Counted from the first letter of the stretch, positions 1 to 9,156 are shown. The stretch: DNA of 19,108 nt from Hemicentrotus pulcherrimus (GCA_003118195.1 BEXV01002087.1:1-19108); one strand, 5' to 3'. The notes: a model not told the origin generated them from the sequence alone. A program made the numbers and translations.

Positions 1-61
1 TAAAATAATTCCATGAATTGGGGTAAAACAAAAATATTCCACTTATATGAGCGACAGTGTA
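1..61. repeat. Left arm of a 61-base inverted repeat pair
   Basis: Read on the minus strand this segment matches 18747-18807 on the plus strand at 57 of 61 positions by hand alignment, with no gaps. The similarity fades past base 61 on this side. It starts at base 1, so it probably continues outside the window. Beyond the segment the flanks of the two copies show no clear similarity, so this is a dispersed repeat fragment or a shared terminal segment of an element. I do not recognise the family. Confidence 0.8.
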
Positions 62-359
62 GAAGATGTGCTATATGAATGAAACTAGTACTATTGTTAT
101 TATTTCTTCAACTAGCAATATCATACAGTGTATATCACACGATTTAGGTCCGTATGAGGTTCAAAAATGGATTGGGATCTTTAGCTGTATCTCTGGTAGA
201 CGTCTCAAGAACTACACCTGCTAGGTTTCAAATTTAACAGGTATAAGGGAAGAGAAAAGTATACCTTGCCTAAAGACATTTTAGAGATTCGGTTTGATGA
301 ATAGGGCTATGGAAAGTATAAGCAACTATGGAGATACTTTCTACTGTAAAACACATTGA
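62..359. other. AT-rich sequence, no gene seen
   Basis: No ORF, RNA gene or repeat was recognised. The last bases, 352-359 (CACATTGA), recur at 567-574 on the far side of the SINE and are a candidate target-site duplication. Confidence 0.5.
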
Positions 360-566
360 AAAAATTAGTCTTGATAGCTCGGTCGGTAGAGCAGTGGTCT
401 CGAAATCCGGTGACCCGGGTTTGAAACCAAGGCGATGCGCTATTGCCCTTTGGTAAAGCATTAGTCCTCACTACCAGGTCCCTCGAAGAGGACCAAAAGC
501 CTTTTGCCGTCTGGTTGCTTTCTTACAAGCATTTATGCTTTCTTAGCAGTGAGGTAAAATAACCTT
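360..566 (+). mobile_element. tRNA-derived SINE, copy 1
   Basis: A tRNA-like head carries an RNA polymerase III A box (TAGCTCGGTCGG, 375-386) and B box (GGTTTGAAACC, 418-428, one change from the usual GGTTCGAAACC). The body continues for about 140 bases and closes with a short AT-rich end. The same head and body occur at 8781-8956 and, worn, at 18850-18975, both on minus. In the better-preserved second copy the anticodon position reads CGT, suggesting descent from a threonine tRNA. The 8-base direct repeat CACATTGA at 352-359 and 567-574 may be the target-site duplication, although a few bases separate its left copy from the head. A minus-strand ORF at 270-461 only reads through the head and is not a gene. 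Confidence 0.85.
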
Positions 567-1080
567 CACATTGATCCTTAGTAAAAGTTACAAAGCATCT
601 TACAATGTAACCTGTCGATGTTTAGACATTCAGGCTGATGTGAGAAAAGTGACGGAGTTGGTATTACATCACTTAAAAATACCAAGGGCTAATGCTTCTT
701 TTCAGATTTAACGAACGCGCGAATGAATTATGATTGCTGGTCTGTAACCATACTTTTGTACAAAAAGCGTCACATTAAACGAATGAAATCAAATATCCAT
801 TCTCAATGGTACAACAAATTTATATTTTACTTATTTCATAAGAAGAAACTTTGGCAGAATGTGATTGAACTGTAGTAACCTGCAACGTTTGAGACATATC
901 CAGCCTTTAATTTTTTCTTGTTTTGTTTTTATCATGCATTATATTATTTAATTATTCATTGCTACTAGGTCGAGCATACTCGCACTGATTTGACAAGCTT
1001 TTTCCATTCAGTTCTATTCTCCATGATCTTTGGGAGCTCCTGTCTTGGTCATTAGTGTGTTTATAATCTAACATTTGTTG
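567..1080. other. AT-rich sequence, no gene seen
   Basis: No recognisable coding, RNA or repeat signal. It borders the abrupt end of the minus-strand LINE. If the LINE lost its 3' part by deletion, this is the sequence joined to it. Confidence 0.5.
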
Positions 1081-1109
1081 TTGATTTTATTTCCGTATAA
1101 TAAAATCAA
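1081..1109. repeat. Perfect 11-bp inverted repeat beside the LINE break
   Basis: TTGATTTTATT at 1081-1091 pairs perfectly with AATAAAATCAA at 1099-1109 around a 7-base loop. It lies about 14 bases from the last recognisable LINE codon at 1123. It may be chance in AT-rich DNA or may relate to how the element was broken. Confidence 0.6.
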
Positions 1110-1122
1110 ATACAAATACAGA

Positions 1123-2509
1123 AAGAGAACGGACAGCGTGATGACACACTTTTTCCGTCAAAAATCTCCTCACTCTTAAAATGTTGAAAAGGTAAAAAAT
1201 CAGAGATTGGCTCAAAGCAGTAACTTGTTTGCTAGTGGACAACGAAGAATCAAATATCACCCCTAAGTTACGAACATGATAGGATGTCTCAACTTGAGAA
1301 TTACATACAGATAGAGAAATATTATATGGAAAATGATGTCTGAGTTTAGGAGGTACAATAACCATCATCTCTGTCTTATTTTCATTAAGTTTTAATCTAT
1401 TGTGAGACATCCATCCACTAAGTTCAGCAATACAATCACGAAGAACACCCATTACTTCCGTAAGACTACTAGGTCTTTTTGGATCGAAACTACAATACAG
1501 CTGGTTATCATCCGCATAAATATGGTACTGAATAGCATATCGCCTGATAATTTCTCCTAGTGGTCTAACGTAAACAGCACAGGACCTAACACAGAACCCT
1601 GAGGAACACCATATTTCAGAGCATGCACATCCAAAAATTAACCCGATATCGAAACACGGAAAGATCTGTAAGAAATATAGGTCTTAAACAAGGCTTTTTC
1701 ACATATGTCGAAATCAGAACACAATCTGTCAAGTAATATTGTATGATCAATCATGTCAAATGCGGCACTCAGGTCTAACATTACTAGGACAACTCCTCGT
1801 TTACTGTCTATTTCTCTATGTAAGTAACTGTTCACACGAAACAGGGCCGATTCCGTGCTGTGCAGTCTTTTATATGCTGATTGAAACTCCTCATGCAGAT
1901 TACAGTCATTAAGATGAGCCATCAATCTCGAGGAAACAGCTAGCTCTATCACCTTTGACAAGGATGCCAGATTGGAGACACGTCTGAAATTCTTTAGTTA
2001 AGAGGTGTCCAACGATGGTTTCTTCAGACATGGACGAATGATAGCCTCCTTGAGTTTACCCGGGAGACACCAGTTCTTAAAGAGCAATTAACAATTGAAG
2101 TGATTGCCGGTATCAAAGGAAGAAGATTTGCCTTCAGTAACCAAGTTGGTAATGGATCTAACACACATAATTTGTTTGCAGACCTTTGGATAATTCTCTT
2201 CACTTCTGTCTTGCTAATTTCAGTAAAGCATGAGAGTGTTCCACCACTCTGACTACCTGATTGCAAAGAAGGCTGTCTATGTACGGATCCACCAGGTATA
2301 TCATCACTGGTCAGAGCTGTTGCTACTCTCGAACTTTCTTCAAGGCTCTGTCTAATCTGGGTAATCTTATCTTCAAAGAAGGTGGCAAAGTCATTTGCTA
2401 ACTTAGCATTGTTTTCACAGCAGGGGAGGGCTCACTTCGAGCATCCAAGCAAGGACTTAATTGTGGCATACATGTCTTTAGAAGTAGCATCAAGAAGCAA
2501 GTCAGTGTA
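1123..2509 (-). pseudogene. LINE reverse transcriptase region, multiply broken
   Basis: This continues the endonuclease frame. The linker has an in-frame TGA at 2432-2434. The RT entry region (LDPLPTWLLK) reads cleanly to about 2085, where the frame changes. It then runs through the SNL and QSAYKRLHSTE blocks, with an in-frame TAA at 1998-2000. LDLSAAFD with its catalytic Asp is at 1755-1778. A TAA lies at 1638-1640. GVPQGSVLGP is at 1581-1610. About seven bases are missing near 1563-1568 compared with the pattern I expect, and the frame shifts again. The YADD catalytic box is intact at 1507-1518, followed by thumb-type sequence (WMSHNRLKLNENKTE). Recognisable protein ends at 1123, followed by unrelated codons and a stop at 1087. 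Active-site residues remain but the product cannot be made. Confidence 0.92.
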
Positions 2510-3564
2510 CTATTTACACTTAGCATACAGGATAGAAATGTTAAGCTCATTTCTCCTGGCGTTGTACAAATCACGATCACAAGGGTTCCCTGATTTCCTC
2601 CATTTTCGCACTGCCCTTTTCTTAACTTGCCTTGCTGCACGTATATTTTCGTCATACCATGGGACAGATGGCCTTTTTTTAAGAGTACGAACCGTATTCG
2701 GACAATGACAATCCAGAACACTTTGTATAACCTCATGGAAGAATTCAATTCGACTATCAGCATCGTCATCATGGGGCATGCCATCTAGAGCCGTCGCAAG
2801 ATCACCTCTGAAAGTCTCTTCATCAATTTGACGATAGTTCCTTGAAAATATGGCGACCCTTCTGTTTCTTGACTTTACAAGTTTAAGGTCACAGCATACC
2901 ATAGAATGATCTGACATAGATTTATCAAGAACTTCACATCTACTAATGACGGTACCGTCAGTCCGTGAGATAATTAGGTCGAGAGTATGTCCATAATTAT
3001 GGGTTGGAACGACAACAAGTTGATGCAATCCCGCTGCTGTAACCATATCAAGAAACTGATGACTTACGGGAAGATGAAGCAGATCAACATGAACATTGAA
3101 ATCCCCTAGGATGATGATGTGACCACTCAGCATTGAGCATCTGCCAAATAGTTCATCAACTTCAGCTAGAAAATTTATTATTGTGAAGCCATTTACAGCC
3201 GAAGGCGGTGGCCTATAGACTGCTACAATATGAAGTTCTTCGCGATTGTAAGTTAGGTGTGCACATTCAAAGGTTACCAGCGACGGATCCATCTGCCTTA
3301 AGCGCAAGTTAAGATCTGACTTAAATAAATGCCTAAACCTCCATAAGTATTTCTTTCACGGGCTATGTTAAAAAAGGAGTATCCAGAAGGCTCCATTTCT
3401 TGGATTACTGCTGGTTCATCTTTGGACAGCCACGTTTCTGTTATGACCATGATGTCAACGTCGTTCTCAACGATATGATCAAACAATCCAACTGTTTTAT
3501 TGCGCACAGACCTGGCATTCCACAAGTGCAAAGTCATCTTTGAGTCATTGTTAGAAGCAGACAT
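2510..3564 (-). pseudogene. LINE endonuclease region, frameshifted
   Basis: This is the N-terminal endonuclease, which would nick genomic DNA to prime reverse transcription. It reads from ATG 3564. The APE-family motifs are visible in order: NAR at 3511-3519 (active-site Asn), ETW at 3430-3438 (metal-binding Glu), YRPP after the first frameshift, GDFN at 3095-3106 (catalytic Asp and Asn), and SDH at 2906-2914 (catalytic His). One base appears to be missing near 3320-3330, shifting the frame between GGLGIYL and the following K-S-D. After that break the frame stays open until a TAG at 2510-2512, in the linker between endonuclease and RT. All key residues survive despite the breaks, so decay is modest. 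Motif assignments rest on knowledge of the family, not on a search. Confidence 0.9.
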
Positions 3565-3843
3565 CTTGATGTACGGATTTTATCTTGGAAAATTATCAAA
3601 GTAACGAACTTAAAAACCTAAGAATTGTTTTAATTTTAGCAAAATATTGCGTAGGATGATACTTTGAATAGTATATAAAAACAGAGAAACAGATAAAGAA
3701 GCAAACAAACTAACAAAAGAACACAGAAGACATAAACATGGCTATCAAACCGCGGAGATGACATCAAATAATGTTTTAAAGATCACGTCATTTCTAACAT
3801 CATACTTCTACTGAGTGTTAATTGCTGTCGTTTCTTTAGTAGT
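3565..3843 (-). other. Possible 5' UTR of the minus-strand LINE, extent unknown
   Basis: This sequence lies directly upstream of the LINE start codon on the minus strand. It has no ORF of note and no identifiable first ORF. It may be LINE leader sequence up to the TA microsatellite or may be host flank. No boundary or duplication could be placed by eye. Confidence 0.3.

Positions 3844-3871
<28 letters not shown>
3844..3871. repeat. (TA)14 microsatellite
   Basis: Fourteen uninterrupted TA units. Such tracts are common in A+T-rich animal DNA and are length-variable. Confidence 0.97.
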
Positions 3872-3876
<5 letters not shown>

Positions 3877-5020
3877 AAAATAGTAAATACGATGCTTTGT
3901 GGAGTAGATGTAAAGGGTAGAAACCATCGGATTACAATGATTTCTAGAATAAAATCTGTTACCAAGTCGTCAGTACAGGACATTGTGATGCATTGTATTT
4001 AATATCATCAAAGGATTAATGAAGGGATTCAATAGATCCCCTAAAAACACAGAGTACTTTCACGTTTGAGTGAAAGTAAATCGAAATATGTTTGATTTGA
4101 TCAAAGTATCAAAGGCAAATTGAAAGAATGAAACTGAAAATTATATCCATGTTCATCACTGTCAAAATGTGTGTAAGTGAAAAACATTGCGAACAAATAT
4201 CATGATGAACTAAATATGATTTATTACTAAAATACTTTTATCCATTTACCATAATCAAGGGCGAGGCGGTGTGGGGATGTGACAACTCGCTTCAACAATT
4301 GTCTGTCGGCACATTCTGAATTTCTAGTGCTTCGTTAAAAGGTTGAAAATGTATATTTTGTCACCAATTTATTTATTTGTTTATTTATTGATATATTTCC
4401 CTTACTTATTTGTTATTACTTCATTCATACATATATGATGAAGAATTAAGTAAGTCACATACAAAAATGAATAAATATATAGAGCGGGAAAACATAAAAT
4501 ATTAAAAATTTTGACGATGCTCTAGAAACGTTTTCATAATTCATCATCTTTTTATTAATCTAAATATGTTATTAAAAAAAAAAATTTTTTATCGTGTATG
4601 GGAATATTAGAAATAAAGAGGAACCCTTGTCCGCAAATATGGAAATCTAGAGCCAATACTTTGATTCGGGTTTAGCAAAAGTTCCACCTTTTTGTGTTCA
4701 GGTAAATTTAAATTTGATTTAAAAAGTAAGACCAAGCGAGAACTGTTTAAACAATGCAACATATAATTGACGATGAGAAAGGCCTTACCCATCTCGTAAT
4801 TAATGGAACTAATTTTCAGATTATTTTGAGGAACATACTATCAAATGTTGCATATTTTTTATATTATATATTTTATGTTATTATTGCAAACAACAAATAT
4901 TGCTGACGTAGATTTACAGATAATACAGGTTATAACTCTTTTCGCATTGCTTTGTCATTACATATTTCCTATGTATGTATTAATTATTCTATATATCAGG
5001 TAAATCATTGTCTTTATACC
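3872..5020. other. AT-rich sequence, no gene seen
   Basis: No gene, RNA or known repeat was recognised. A short ORF on minus at 4607-4792 has no recognisable features. There is an A/T homopolymer run near 4571-4590. Confidence 0.5.
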
Positions 5021-5165
5021 TCTTCTACTATCCTCTCTTTTCACACTCTCTCCCCTCCTTCTCTCTTTCTTTCATCTTTATCTTTTTCTCTCTCTATATC
5101 CCTTCTCCTCCTTTATATTTCCCTTTGTTTCCTCGTGCTATACCAGTCTCTTTTCTCCACCGTGT
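5021..5165. repeat. Pyrimidine-rich (CT/CTT) tract
   Basis: The plus strand is nearly all C and T, with CTCT and TTTC runs. The two ORFs that cross it (4952-5182 and 5008-5307) owe their Ser/Leu/Phe-rich translation to this bias and are not genes. Confidence 0.85.
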
Positions 5166-5409
5166 TCTGCTCTGCAATTTAGGACACACCCAGATTTATC
5201 ATCTTGTATTAGATTCCCTTCACGTATTCGGACATGATAAGCTTTTATTCCAAATATGTCAATATCGTGTACTTGACGAATACGGCGTACGATCACCCTC
5301 ATGGTGAAATCCAATATTTCATTGATGGTCCATGCAAATTTGTCAACATATTCGTGCAAACTGAACATATCACCTGCCTCTTCTTTAAAGGTGACGTACT
5401 TAATAACGG
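5166..5409. other. Spacer between the pyrimidine and purine tracts
   Basis: This segment has mixed composition and sits between the CT and GA tracts. CGTATTCG at 5223-5230 is matched by its reverse complement CGAATACG at 5277-5284, with imperfect pairing continuing inward. It could be the core of a worn foldback element whose arms are the two skewed tracts. That reading is tentative. Confidence 0.35.
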
Positions 5410-5645
5410 AAGGTAGTAAGAGAGGAAAGGAGAGATGGTGGACAGAGAGCTGTTAGGAGATAGAGAGGGGCAAGGGTTGGAGCAGAGAGAAAAACAGGGA
5501 CAAAGAGAGAGAGAGATAGAAAGATATAGGAACGAAAAAGAGAGAGAGATATGTAGGAGAGAGAGAGAGAGAGAAAAGGAAAAAGAAAGACAGAAAGAAA
5601 GAGGAAGAGGGAAGGTGAGATGGGGGTGGAGAAGGCAAATTCAGC
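5410..5645. repeat. Purine-rich (GA/GAAA) tract
   Basis: This is an almost pure A/G stretch with GAGAGA and AGAAAG runs, opposite in strand sense to the pyrimidine tract 250 bases earlier. The Arg/Glu/Lys-rich ORF on plus (5435-5704) is a product of the bias. Confidence 0.88.
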
Positions 5646-5670
5646 ATGACATTAACGTCAGGATATTTTC

Positions 5671-6140
5671 CTTAAAGGGAAATCCCACCTTGATCGCAAA
5701 CTAAACTATAAAAAAGCAGTAAATTCAGAAAAGTAGACTGACGAAAGTTTGAAGGAAATCGAACAAAATGTGAGAAAAATTGATATCATTTTAGATATGG
5801 GCTCATTTAATTTACTGAATTGGTAATGACTGTATGATGTAGTGGCGGACAACTATCCCATTTCTTCCACACAAAAAATGAATAAAATTGTCAATATGAT
5901 AAAATCGAATGACTTACTAAGGCCCTACTCTTAGAGGCCCTTTAATCACATGTTATCCATAATATAATGTTGAGAATTGCCTCAAGGGAAAAGGTACTTA
6001 GGAGAAAAACATAAATCAATGATATTTTTAACACGACAAACGGAAGAGTTATCCGCCACTACGTCACAATCCATTGACCAAACAGACAATTTGAGTTTTA
6101 ATGATCATATATTTCAAACGTACATAACTTTCTTATTGAC
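5671..6140. mobile_element. Probable foldback (MITE-like) element, degraded on the right
   Basis: The left end begins with CTTAAAGGGAAATCCCACC, which resembles, from memory, the end of short foldback elements abundant in sea urchins. Internally 5836-5854 and 6047-6065 are inverted copies matching at 17 of 19 positions (core GTAGTGGCGG). Weaker inverted similarity extends about 20 bases outward on one side. A matching right terminal repeat is not visible, so the right arm is truncated or too diverged. The ORF at 5977-6171 falls inside it and is not supported as a gene. Confidence 0.5.
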
Positions 6141-7289
6141 TGATATTTTTCGTGATTATATTATAACGTGATCGCAAAGACTTTCAATACAAAACAATAT
6201 AAGGATGATTTAAATACCCCATCGTATTGCCTAAAGACAACATGTTTGGAATGTGATATGCAATTGGCATATTCGCCCACATCAATATGTGACCATTAGG
6301 CTATACTTATCGAAGTCTTTGCTATCTTAGTGTTTTATACGGAGCTACTTTTTTTTTTTTTAACGCAAAGGACTTATAGCACAGGTCACAATTCTAATAT
6401 TCAGGATCAGCAAAGATTGCATGATAAAAGAGGTCAAATACGAAAAACCCTAATTCCTAAAATGTTGTGACGTCTTAGAAGATGGTGATAAACGTCGTAT
6501 GATACTATTATTACCAAGACAGTTAGAATTTTTTAATGAACATTAAGAACATTACAAAATTGCAAATATAGGAGTATACTAATAAATATTTATTGATTTC
6601 AACTGAAGCTATTATTTTAATTTTGGTGGAATCACCACTGACACATTTAAGATCGATATTTAAATGTTAAAATGTAAGAATATTTATGTAAAATACAAGG
6701 AAGAAGAAATAAGAGAAATATTCCGAGAAGTTTTTGGTGTCACGGATGATTTCCTTACGATGATATTTCATTCATTCTAAGGTAATTAATGGACAGCAGG
6801 GAACAATGGCACATAACAATAAAAACAACATCTGATTCAATTATTCACCTCTTCAGACACCATTTGCTTGCAGTCTAGCATCAGGTGAAGACGGAAACTA
6901 GTTTCACGAAACCCATCTCAGAAGTTGATGAACATTTTGCTTTACCTATTTTAAGTTTAAAATGTTTATGATATGGCCACTAAGTAAAAAAAAAAAAAAA
7001 AAGTCAGAGCATTTTGTGCAAATTACATTTACCCGATTTTTCTCCGATTGCTTAAGAAGATTGACTGATTATATCTTGTTTAATATTTTGTTTTAATGTT
7101 GTTATTTTAGTTCAAATAAAACAAAGGGAAAATATAGTTTCACTGATAATGATCGAGTACGTTTTCAGGTGTGATAAATTAACATCCAACTCTTTAGACA
7201 ACATGTATTGACAAATCATATATTTGTTTATATTTACTTTGATTACATTTGATGCATTTCAGAATAAGATCGAGGTCTGAAAAACTCTC
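6141..7289. other. AT-rich sequence with homopolymer runs, no gene seen
   Basis: It contains T13 at 6349-6361 and A17 at 6986-7002. The two runs face each other about 620 bases apart, but no element was recognised between them. No ORF or RNA gene is supported. Confidence 0.5.
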
Positions 7290-7900
7290 ACTTTTGGAGT
7301 GAGTAACATTCTGGCGCGCTCTTCGTTTTAAATTAATTTGAACCTGAGATGGCGATTTGCTACCAGCTATTCGGAATCATATCCCCGCATCAAAAAGGGT
7401 TTGTCCTGTGCATTACTTGAAGCGTAGTCTTTGTATTGCCAAAGACCTGGTGGAAGCTTAGGCCACAGTGTAACCTTCTTTCTCAGTCGTGGTAAGGATG
7501 TTGGAATACGGAACGCTCCTGGGTATGACATCTAATACGAAAGTGTGCATTTCAAGATGGCGACTGGAGAGTTGGCGGGCAACAGGTAGTGTCAGATTGC
7601 GTGCAGGGAGGCATACCGTCTGCATGATTAGCGTGACGTGGGATGTTTATAAACATAGGGACCAGGAGAGATTGAAAAGCCCTAAATGGAGCTTCAGCAT
7701 ATTGTGCACCTGTCTCCTCCGTAGCGCACTTCATTTCTGATTCCATTTCGCCTAAGGATTAATCTGAGTCGCTCATGGGATTAGTCGCTCTACCATCAGT
7801 GTTAGATGACACATCACTCTCACCGTCCAGGAAATCTTCACCTACATGTATTTCGTAACAAAGTCAGCCACACAGACTTTCCACTTCGGTTCGAATCTAT
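7290..7900. other. GC-richer island with weak coding character
   Basis: This is visibly less AT-rich than its surroundings. On plus, 7489-7740 reads 83 codons of unrecognised protein. On minus, 7757-7855 reads an acidic, Ser/Asp-rich stretch (EDFLDGESDVSSN) ending at a TAA, and a second ORF follows at 7552-7746. None resembles a family I know. Overlapping open frames on both strands mean that at most one could be real. It may be a relic exon, a fragment of an old transposon gene, or simply a compositional patch. Confidence 0.25.
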
Positions 7901-8226
7901 TGTTTTATAACATATGATTTGAGATAGCATAAAAAAAATTATAGACAAAAGGCAAATTTCTTTATCTATGTAAAGACTGCGTGAAGACTTCTTACTTTGT
8001 ATTTTTTAAAAGTATTTCCTGCAACCTCTCCATTTCTATATCGTATATACTACTCATACAAGTACACACAATGACAAGAGAAAAGCTCCCGATTGATGAG
8101 TTTTTATGCACCTGATCATTTTAAAAGGGGTCTTGAGGAAGAGGTGGAAACGATCCACCCCCAGATGAATTGGGATAATGCCAAGGGTGAAGTGAAAATA
8201 TTAAAAATATTTCAAATAGCGCCTAA
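7901..8226. other. AT-rich sequence, no gene seen
   Basis: No ORF, RNA or repeat was recognised. It leads into the dispersed repeat copy. Confidence 0.5.
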
Positions 8227-8484
8227 GGCCATTCTATGGTAGCTGCGACCATGAACATCTCAGAATACGTAGTTCTGATATATAATTTCCAAACGGAAAT
8301 AGCAAATCGGTCGATTGTAGTCAAAGACATTGTTTTTAAGCTAAAGTAATATCCGATTATTATTAACAGTTGCATCACTTTAGACTCGACTTCAACCGCG
8401 ATAACGATCATTGAATATTGTAACATCAAATATGCTTCCAATATGTTCATTTGAACCAAGTTCATGACCCCATACCAAAACTTT
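8227..8484 (-). repeat. Unclassified dispersed repeat, copy 1
   Basis: Read on minus, this segment aligns along its whole length with 14033-14323 on plus. The shared start is AAAGTTTTGGTATGGG and the shared end is GCAGCTACCAT followed by GGCC. Identity looks like about 75-80 percent outside one copy-2 insertion. This copy holds an 80-codon minus-strand ORF (8223-8465). Aligned codons differ mostly at amino-acid-changing positions, about what neutral drift gives, so the ORF is probably not a functional gene. No terminal inverted repeats, A tail or RT motif are visible. The class is unknown. Confidence 0.8.
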
Positions 8485-8632
8485 GTACTATCTTTAATCT
8501 AGTTTATATGTTTAAATCAGTTCACCAATGTAACCCCGTTATCCCCTATTTCATTTCGGATTTGCCTTTAATTTAATTGTAATGAATTACTGCAAAGCAA
8601 TATCCATCCAAGCCAATAGACATGTGGTGGTG

Positions 8633-8780
8633 GCAGGCACGTAGCCACGGGAGGGGGGCACGGGGGGCACGTGCCCCCTAAAATTTCCAGGATCGGTTGA
8701 AATTTTGTAGACCCCTTTTTTGACCTCGATCAATTACATGTCTATGCCCCCCAAACATCAAACTCTGGCTACGTGCCTGC
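8633..8780. mobile_element. Short hAT-like MITE with 15-bp terminal inverted repeats
   Basis: GCAGGCACGTAGCCA at 8633-8647 is the exact reverse complement of 8766-8780. The element is about 148 bp with no coding capacity, and has a G/C-block interior including a palindrome around GGGGCACGTGCCCC. Ends in CAGG...CCTG resemble hAT-type transposons. It lies within a TGG simple repeat: TGGTGG precedes it and ATGGTGGTGG follows. An 8-base target duplication is plausible but cannot be defined inside a repeat. Movement would require transposase from elsewhere. Confidence 0.85.
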
Positions 8781-8956
8781 ATGGTGGTGGTGGTGGTGGT
8801 TATTNGAAAGCATAAATGCTTGTTAGGAAGCAACCAGACGGCCGACGGCTTAATGTCCTCTCCGATGGACCTGGTAATACTAGCGCATCGCATTGGTTTC
8901 GAACCCGGTCCACCGGATTACGAGACCAATGCTCTACCGACTGAGATATCGCGCCT
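8781..8956 (-). mobile_element. tRNA-derived SINE, copy 2
   Basis: Read on minus, the head has an A box at 8937-8948 (TATCTCAGTCGG) and a perfect B box at 8895-8905 (GGTTCGAAACC). The anticodon loop CTCGTAA gives anticodon CGT, a threonine tRNA-like head. The body (GGTTGCTTCC, AAGCATTTATGCTTTC) matches copy 1. About 20 bases near the end are missing compared with copy 1, at the N at 8815. It ends in an ACC simple-repeat tail, now split by the MITE at 8633-8780. The ORFs at 8678-8893 and 8781-8972 are readings of this element. Confidence 0.88.
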
Positions 8957-9097
8957 CCTCATCATTCTCTAAATAGAGTTTGAGTATGATATTTTTCATA
9001 GACATTCAGAAACATGAAGCATATTTGGCATTCACGAATTTCTAACGAAAATACATTACAACTTCTAAACAATTAACTACCCTGGTAAACGTTTCTT

Positions 9098-9156
9098 CCT
9101 GATATAGATCCTTAAACTTTCCATGATGTTACATATCAGGGTAAGTTTAAGGATCT
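9098..9156. repeat. Interleaved inverted repeats (alternative hairpins)
   Basis: AGATCCTTAAACTT at 9106-9119 is perfectly complementary to 9143-9156 (14 bp, 23-base loop). CCTGATAT at 9098-9105 is also perfectly complementary to ATATCAGG at 9133-9140. The order is A-B-A'-B', so the two stems interleave instead of nesting. The zero-base linker makes both stems at once unlikely, so they would be mutually exclusive. No transcript or element context is visible. Confidence 0.6.

Larger units (their letters stand above)
1123..3590 (-). mobile_element. Decayed non-LTR retrotransposon (CR1/L2-like LINE)
   Basis: On the minus strand the order is an APE-type endonuclease, a linker, then reverse transcriptase. 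This is the layout of the second ORF of LINEs in the CR1/L2 group. The RT wording, with LDLSAAFD, GVPQGSVLGP and YADD, fits that group from memory. The reading frame starts at a plausible ATG at 3564. Similarity to the expected protein stops after AVRSL at 1123-1137, inside the thumb region. The end of the ORF, the 3' UTR and the tail are therefore missing. LINEs are usually cut at the 5' end, so this 3' loss points to a later deletion or rearrangement. The copy is dead: three frameshifts and four in-frame stops. No target-site duplication was found. Confidence 0.92.

Noticed and set aside
375..430. Functional tRNA gene at the SINE head
   Set aside because: A and B boxes exist but the acceptor stem does not close, and the sequence continues into a repeated body shared by two other loci, so it is a SINE.
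270..461. 63-codon minus ORF
   Set aside because: It translates the tRNA-like SINE head backwards, and the same peptide pattern appears at the second SINE copy (8781-8972).
2382..2784. ORFs on both strands overlapping the LINE (plus 2382-2708, minus 2398-2784)
   Set aside because: The LINE frame on minus explains this region with recognisable motifs. These are out-of-frame shadows.
4952..5307. Hydrophobic Ser/Leu/Phe-rich ORFs that could pass for membrane proteins
   Set aside because: Their composition comes from the pyrimidine tract. There is no independent coding evidence.
5435..5704. Arg/Glu-rich ORF resembling a coiled-coil protein
   Set aside because: It is a direct product of the GA-rich tract in one frame.
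6349..7002. Poly-T at 6349 and poly-A at 6986 as ends of an inserted retrosequence
   Set aside because: No flanking duplication, no internal promoter and no coding remnant was found. Separate homopolymers are the simpler reading.
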